Shown here: positions 60,729 through 64,000 of the stretch, piece after piece
How the letters are laid out: the number at the start of each line of letters is the position of its first letter
Position numbering within the stretch: position 1 is the stretch's first letter
Source: Actinomycetospora lemnae
GTDB lineage: Bacteria; Actinomycetota; Actinomycetes; Mycobacteriales; Pseudonocardiaceae
DNA: 64,000 bases
Reading direction: 5' to 3'
Assembly: GCF_028737315.1 (NCBI RefSeq)
Contig: NZ_JAQZAO010000018.1
Coordinates: forward strand, 1-64,000
Notes under the pieces: generated by a model
The model's input: only the letters and a program-made list of their open reading frames with translations
Databases searched by the model: none
Told to the model about the DNA's origin: nothing
Translations under genes and position numbers: made by a program

Positions 60729-61373
60729 GTGACCGTGACGGACGGTGACACCGGTGACGAGGACGCCGTCCGCGACTGGACCGCGCCCGGCACCGCGCCG
60801 CTGGTCGGCGAGATCACGCTGCTGCTCGCCGACGACATCCACCGCACCTGGTCGGCGCTCGACGAGGAGGCGCCGCCCTTCTGGGCGTTCGCGTGGGTCG
60901 GCGGGCAGGCCCTCGCGCGCCACGTCCTCGACCACCCCGACCTCGTGCGCGGACGCCGCGTGCTCGACCTCGCCTCGGGCTCGGGGATCGTCGCGATCGC
61001 CGCGGCCCTCGCCGGCGCCGAGGCCGTGATCGCCTCCGACACCGATGCCCGGTCCCGTACGGCCGTCGGGCTCAACGCGGCCGCGAACGGCGTCGACGTG
61101 GCGGTGGTCGGCGACGTCCTCGACGGCGACCACGACCTCGACGTGGACGTCGTCCTCGCCGGCGACGTCTTCTACGAGCAGCCGATGGCACGGCACATGG
61201 AGCGCTTCTGCGACGAGGCGAGCGCGGCGGGCGTCGACGTGGTCGTCGGGGATCCGGGTCGCGAGTACCTGCCGCGGCGGCGCTGCACGGCCCTGGCCAG
61301 CTACGACGTCACCGGTACCGCCGACCTCGAGGGCGGGTCCACGACCCGGACGACGGTCTACCGGTTCACCTGA
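60729..61373 (+). CDS. Class I methyltransferase, METTL20/ETFB lysine methyltransferase-like
   Basis: A 214-residue methyltransferase of the MTF16/METTL20 type, members of which methylate protein lysines. EAPPFWAFAWVGGQALARHV is the typical first helix, then RVLDLASGSGIVAIAAALAG (motif I), VIASDTDARSRTAVGLNAAA (motif II) and VDVVLAGDVFYEQPMARHME, the D-x-F-Y post-motif characteristic of this group. GTG at 60729 or 60735 fits the domain. ETF genes are not in the window, so the substrate is open. It faces the oxidoreductase gene in the same direction 62 bases on. Confidence 0.8.
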   Translation: MTVTDGDTGDEDAVRDWTAPGTAPLVGEITLLLADDIHRTWSALDEEAPPFWAFAWVGGQALARHVLDHPDLVRGRRVLDLASGSGIVAIAAALAGAEAVIASDTDARSRTAVGLNAAANGVDVAVVGDVLDGDHDLDVDVVLAGDVFYEQPMARHMERFCDEASAAGVDVVVGDPGREYLPRRRCTALASYDVTGTADLEGGSTTRTTVYRFT

Positions 61374-61435
61374 TCCGCGCCTCTGCTGTAGAAACCGTCC
61401 CGACTGACGGTCACAGGTGCTCGGAAGGGGTCGCG

Positions 61436-62410
61436 GTGCGCGCGGTGCAGGTCGTCCGGCTCGACGGGCCGGAGGCGGTCGAGGTCAACGAGGTCGAGGA
61501 GCCGACAGCCGGCGCCGACCAGGTGCTCATCGACGTGGAGGCCGCCGGCGTCGTCTTCCCCGACCTGCTGCTGACCCGCGGGCAGTACCAGATGCGCCCC
61601 GAGCTGCCGTTCCTGCTCGGCAGCGAGGTGGCGGGCACCGTGCGCGAGGCCCCGGACGGCTCCGGCTTCCGCGCGGGCGACCGGGTGGCCGCGCTGCCGG
61701 TGCTCGGCGGCTTCGCCACCACCGTCGCGTGCTCCACCGAGACCGTCTTCCCCCTGCCCGACGGGGTCTCGTTCGACGTCGGCGCGGGGCTGCCGATGAA
61801 CTACCTGACCGCGCACTTCGTCCTCGACACGCGGGCCCACCTGCAGCCCGGCGAGACGGTGCTCGTCCACGGCGCGGCGGGCGGCGTGGGCGTCGCCTGC
61901 ATCCAGTTCGCCAAGGCCCGCGGGGCGACGGTGATCGCCGTCGTGTCCTCGGCGGGCAAGGGCGAGGTGGCGACGGCCGCGGGCGCCGACCACTGGGTGC
62001 CGGTCGAGGGCTTCAAGGACGCCGCGAAGGAGCTCACGGGCGGGCAGGGTGTCGACATCGTCGTCGACCCGGTCGGCGGCGACCGCTTCACCGACTCGCT
62101 GCGCAGCCTCGGCGACGACGGGCGCCTCGCGGTCGTCGGGTTCACCGCCGGCGACATCCCGACGGTCAAGGTCAACCGCCTGCTGCTGAACAACACCTCG
62201 GTGGTCGGCGCGGGCTGGGGCGCCTACGCGTCGAAGCGACCGGGGTTCATGCACCGGCAGTGGGACGCGATCCGCGACGACGTCGCGAACGGCCGGCTCG
62301 CCCCGCCGATCAGCGCGACCTACCCGCTGGCCGAGGCCGCGTCCGCGATCGGCGAGCTCGCCGAGCGCCGCGTCACGGGCAAGGTCGTCATCCACCCCAG
62401 GGAGCACTGA
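61436..62410 (+). CDS. NADPH:quinone oxidoreductase (MDR superfamily, zinc-free)
   Basis: A 324-residue quinone-oxidoreductase-like MDR protein that transfers hydride from NADPH. The catalytic domain has AAGVVFPDLLLTRGQYQMRP and FLLGSEVAGTVREAP, and the Rossmann part has VLVHGAAGGVGVACIQFAKA (GxGGVG variant), VVSSAGKGEVATAAGADHWV and VDIVVDPVGGDRFTDSLRSL. No structural zinc cysteines occur. GTG at 61436 has GGAAGGGG five bases upstream. The next gene starts three bases after the stop, so they are probably co-transcribed. Confidence 0.9.
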   Translation: MRAVQVVRLDGPEAVEVNEVEEPTAGADQVLIDVEAAGVVFPDLLLTRGQYQMRPELPFLLGSEVAGTVREAPDGSGFRAGDRVAALPVLGGFATTVACSTETVFPLPDGVSFDVGAGLPMNYLTAHFVLDTRAHLQPGETVLVHGAAGGVGVACIQFAKARGATVIAVVSSAGKGEVATAAGADHWVPVEGFKDAAKELTGGQGVDIVVDPVGGDRFTDSLRSLGDDGRLAVVGFTAGDIPTVKVNRLLLNNTSVVGAGWGAYASKRPGFMHRQWDAIRDDVANGRLAPPISATYPLAEAASAIGELAERRVTGKVVIHPREH

Positions 62411-62413
62411 CCC

Positions 62414-63205
62414 GTGGACCTCGCGCACACGCGCACCGGCACCGGCGAGCCCGTCCTGCTCCTGCACGGCATCACGCACCGGCGCCAGGGCTGGGACCGC
62501 GTCGTGCCGCTGCTCGCCGGCGAGCGCGAGCTGTGGGCCATCGACCTGCCCGACCACGGCGAGTCGCCCGACCTGCCCGGCGACTACCGCGGCGACATCG
62601 CCCCGCTCGCCGACGCCGTCGAGGCGTTCAGCCGCACCCAGGGCCTGGAGCGTCCCCACGTCGTCGGCAACTCGATGGGCGGGCTGGTCGCGCTCGAGCT
62701 CGCGGCGCGGGGATCGGTCCGGTCGGCGACGGCGCTCTCACCGGCGGGCTTCTGGTCGCCGCTGGAGCGCGGCTACGCCCGGGCGATCCTCGGCGGGGCG
62801 CACGCCGCGCTGGCGCTGATCCCGTCGGCGCGACTCGAGCGCATGCTCGGCACGCCCGTGCTGCGCACCGCGCTCGTCGGGCTGCTCCTGGCGCACCCGT
62901 CACGCATCGACCCCGCCGAGATCGGCGCGGACCTGCACGGCCTGAGCCACCCGCGCAGGTCGTTCGCGACGATGCTCTCCCACCTCGACACGTGGGTGCC
63001 GCCGGCTCGGTCGTCGGTGCCCACCACGGTCGGCTGGGGCTCGCGCGACTTCCTGCTGCCGCGCTGGCAGTCCGGGCGCCTGCGTCGCGCGCTGCCCGAC
63101 GCCTCGGTCTACATCCTGCCGGGCTGTGGGCACGTCCCGATGGGCGACGACCCGGCGCTCGTCGCCGACCTCGTCCTCGCCTCGACCCGCCCGCGGCCGG
63201 CCTGA
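62414..63205 (+). CDS. Alpha/beta-hydrolase
   Basis: A 263-residue hydrolase. LLLHGITHRRQGWDRVVPLL is the oxyanion region, AIDLPDHGESPDLPGDYRGD the strand-4 motif, HVVGNSMGGLVALELAARGS the nucleophile elbow, and VGWGSRDFLLPRWQ with ILPGCGHVPMGDDPAL the Asp and His regions. This is the general haloalkane-dehalogenase/esterase-like fold, and the substrate cannot be told. GTG at 62414 lies three bases after the oxidoreductase stop with GGGAG inside that gene's end. Its own stop is overlapped by a CTG start of the kinase. Confidence 0.87.
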   Translation: MDLAHTRTGTGEPVLLLHGITHRRQGWDRVVPLLAGERELWAIDLPDHGESPDLPGDYRGDIAPLADAVEAFSRTQGLERPHVVGNSMGGLVALELAARGSVRSATALSPAGFWSPLERGYARAILGGAHAALALIPSARLERMLGTPVLRTALVGLLLAHPSRIDPAEIGADLHGLSHPRRSFATMLSHLDTWVPPARSSVPTTVGWGSRDFLLPRWQSGRLRRALPDASVYILPGCGHVPMGDDPALVADLVLASTRPRPA

Positions 63206-64000
63206 CCCCCACCCTGTACCTGACCCGCGGCCTGCCGGCCTCGGGGAAGTCGACCTGGGCGCGGGCGCTCGTCGCGGCGCGGCGGCCGGGCTCGATCCTG
63301 CGGGTCAACCGCGACGACCTGCGCCGCAGCATGGTCGACCCCGCCTACGCGGCGCCGGTCGACGCCGTGGAGCGGCGCATCTCCGCGGCGGAGTGGCGCC
63401 TCGTCCGGGGGGCGCTGCTCGACGGCGTGGACGTCGTCGTCGACGCGACCAACCTGCGCGCCGGGCCGGCGCGGCGCTGGCTCGCGCTGGCCGCGGCGTG
63501 CGGCGCGGACGTGCACGTGGAGGACGTGGTCGCCGACCTCGAGGAGTGCGTGCGCCGCGACGCCGCCCGCCCCGCCGTCGAGCGCGTGGGGGAGGAGCAC
63601 CTGCGCGACCTCGCCGCCCGCTTCCTCGACCCCGCGACCGGCCGCCCGGCGCCGCTCGAGGAGCCGGCGCGCCTGTCCTCGGCCGGCGGCGCGCCGTACC
63701 GGCCGGTGCCCGGCACGCCGCCCGCGGTGCTCGTCGTGGTCGAGGGCATCACCGACCCCGACGGCGAGCCGGTCGACGCCGCCGTCGCGGTGGTGCGCGC
63801 GCTCGCGGAGGCCGGGCACCGCGTCATCGCCTGCTCTCCGCGCCCCGAGGAGGACCGCGCCGTCGTCGCGTCCTGGCTCGCCCGTCACGTCGCGGTGGCG
63901 GTCGAGGCGCTCCTGCTGCGGCCGGTGCGGGACCGGCGGGCCGACGGGACCGCGCTGCTCGCCCTGTTCGACGCCCACGTGCGCGACCGCTACACGGTGA
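63202..64000 (+). CDS. P-loop polynucleotide-kinase-like protein, partial (probable CTG start)
   Basis: At least 266 residues, running off the window. Walker A is YLTRGLPASGKSTWARALVA, close to the N-terminus. It continues RVNRDDLRRSMVDPAYAAPV, DGVDVVVDATNLRAGPARRW and VHVEDVVADLEECVRRDAAR, the pattern of bacterial T4-Pnk-like kinases. In this frame there is no ATG or GTG for at least 80 bases before the P-loop. CTG at 63202 forms a CTGA overlap with the hydrolase stop and would give MTPTLYLTRG, the right distance for the first strand. The C-terminal half (VEGITDPDGEPVDAAVAVVR) resembles a phosphatase-like (HAD) region. Confidence 0.8.
   Translation, partial: MTPTLYLTRGLPASGKSTWARALVAARRPGSILRVNRDDLRRSMVDPAYAAPVDAVERRISAAEWRLVRGALLDGVDVVVDATNLRAGPARRWLALAAACGADVHVEDVVADLEECVRRDAARPAVERVGEEHLRDLAARFLDPATGRPAPLEEPARLSSAGGAPYRPVPGTPPAVLVVVEGITDPDGEPVDAAVAVVRALAEAGHRVIACSPRPEEDRAVVASWLARHVAVAVEALLLRPVRDRRADGTALLALFDAHVRDRYTV

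Overview
The window is very GC-rich DNA that reads as a typical actinobacterial chromosome. The content fits a Pseudonocardiaceae-like organism (for example Pseudonocardia or Actinomycetospora, inferred from gene content only): a DUF222/HNH endonuclease gene, DUF3072 and DUF6286 proteins, a LigC-type ligase, an actinobacterial Asp23/Gls24 cluster, an ECF42 sigma factor with a DGPF partner, and many LuxR-, TetR- and SARP-type regulators. There is no rRNA or tRNA gene, insertion sequence, prophage or CRISPR array. Most of it looks like ordinary core and accessory chromosome. A striking local habit is the 4-base GTGA or ATGA stop/start overlap, seen at 14 gene junctions, which points to widespread translational coupling.

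Layout. 1-7.3 kb: DUF222/HNH gene (partial), trmO, a TetR regulator, an anti-sigma-type ATPase, a coupled SDR and acyl-CoA dehydrogenase pair, a TAP-like lipoprotein hydrolase that lacks its nucleophile serine, and a LigC-like ligase. 7.3-10.3 kb: a seven-gene envelope-stress type operon (two Asp23/Gls24 proteins, a short Gls24-like protein, a J-domain-like protein, DUF2273, DUF6286 and an AmaP-like protein). 10.4-11.6 kb: a RibD-C reductase coupled to a tandem DUF3072 protein. 12.2-18.2 kb: gltBD. 18.3-25.2 kb: a hydrolase, an acetyltransferase, and a coupled operon of ppc, an MTHFR-like protein and a methyltransferase. 25.3-29.9 kb: an NTF2-like protein, an ECF42 sigma factor with its DGPF protein, three RibD-C/DHFR-like reductases (one truncated) and a TetR regulator.

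30-36.3 kb: a rightward operon (DUF2306 membrane protein, glutathionyl-hydroquinone reductase-like protein, SMP-30 lactonase, pyruvate-oxidase-like ThDP enzyme), with a multi-half-site operator in front of it, then an MHS-type transporter and an FKBP. 36.3-42.7 kb: a hydrolase-glycosyltransferase fusion, a methyltransferase and a large SARP-like ATPase regulator, which resemble a small specialised-metabolism cluster. 42.8-46.9 kb: a LuxR-family ATPase regulator coupled to a phosphofructokinase. 47.3-50.9 kb: a divergent two-gene operon of a haem peroxidase and a trypsin-like protease fused to an alpha/beta hydrolase. This is the most unusual unit here.

51-64 kb: an SRPBCC protein, an RsbU-like phosphatase with a STAS antagonist, exonuclease III, a divergent NmrA-like/AraC pair, a DUF3516-type helicase, a TetR regulator, small proteins, a METTL20-like methyltransferase, a quinone oxidoreductase, a hydrolase, and a P-loop kinase that runs off the window and appears to start at CTG. 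Three partner-switching parts (an RsbW-like ATPase near 1.6 kb, the STAS protein and the RsbU-like phosphatase near 52 kb) and the Asp23 cluster suggest strong investment in stress signalling.
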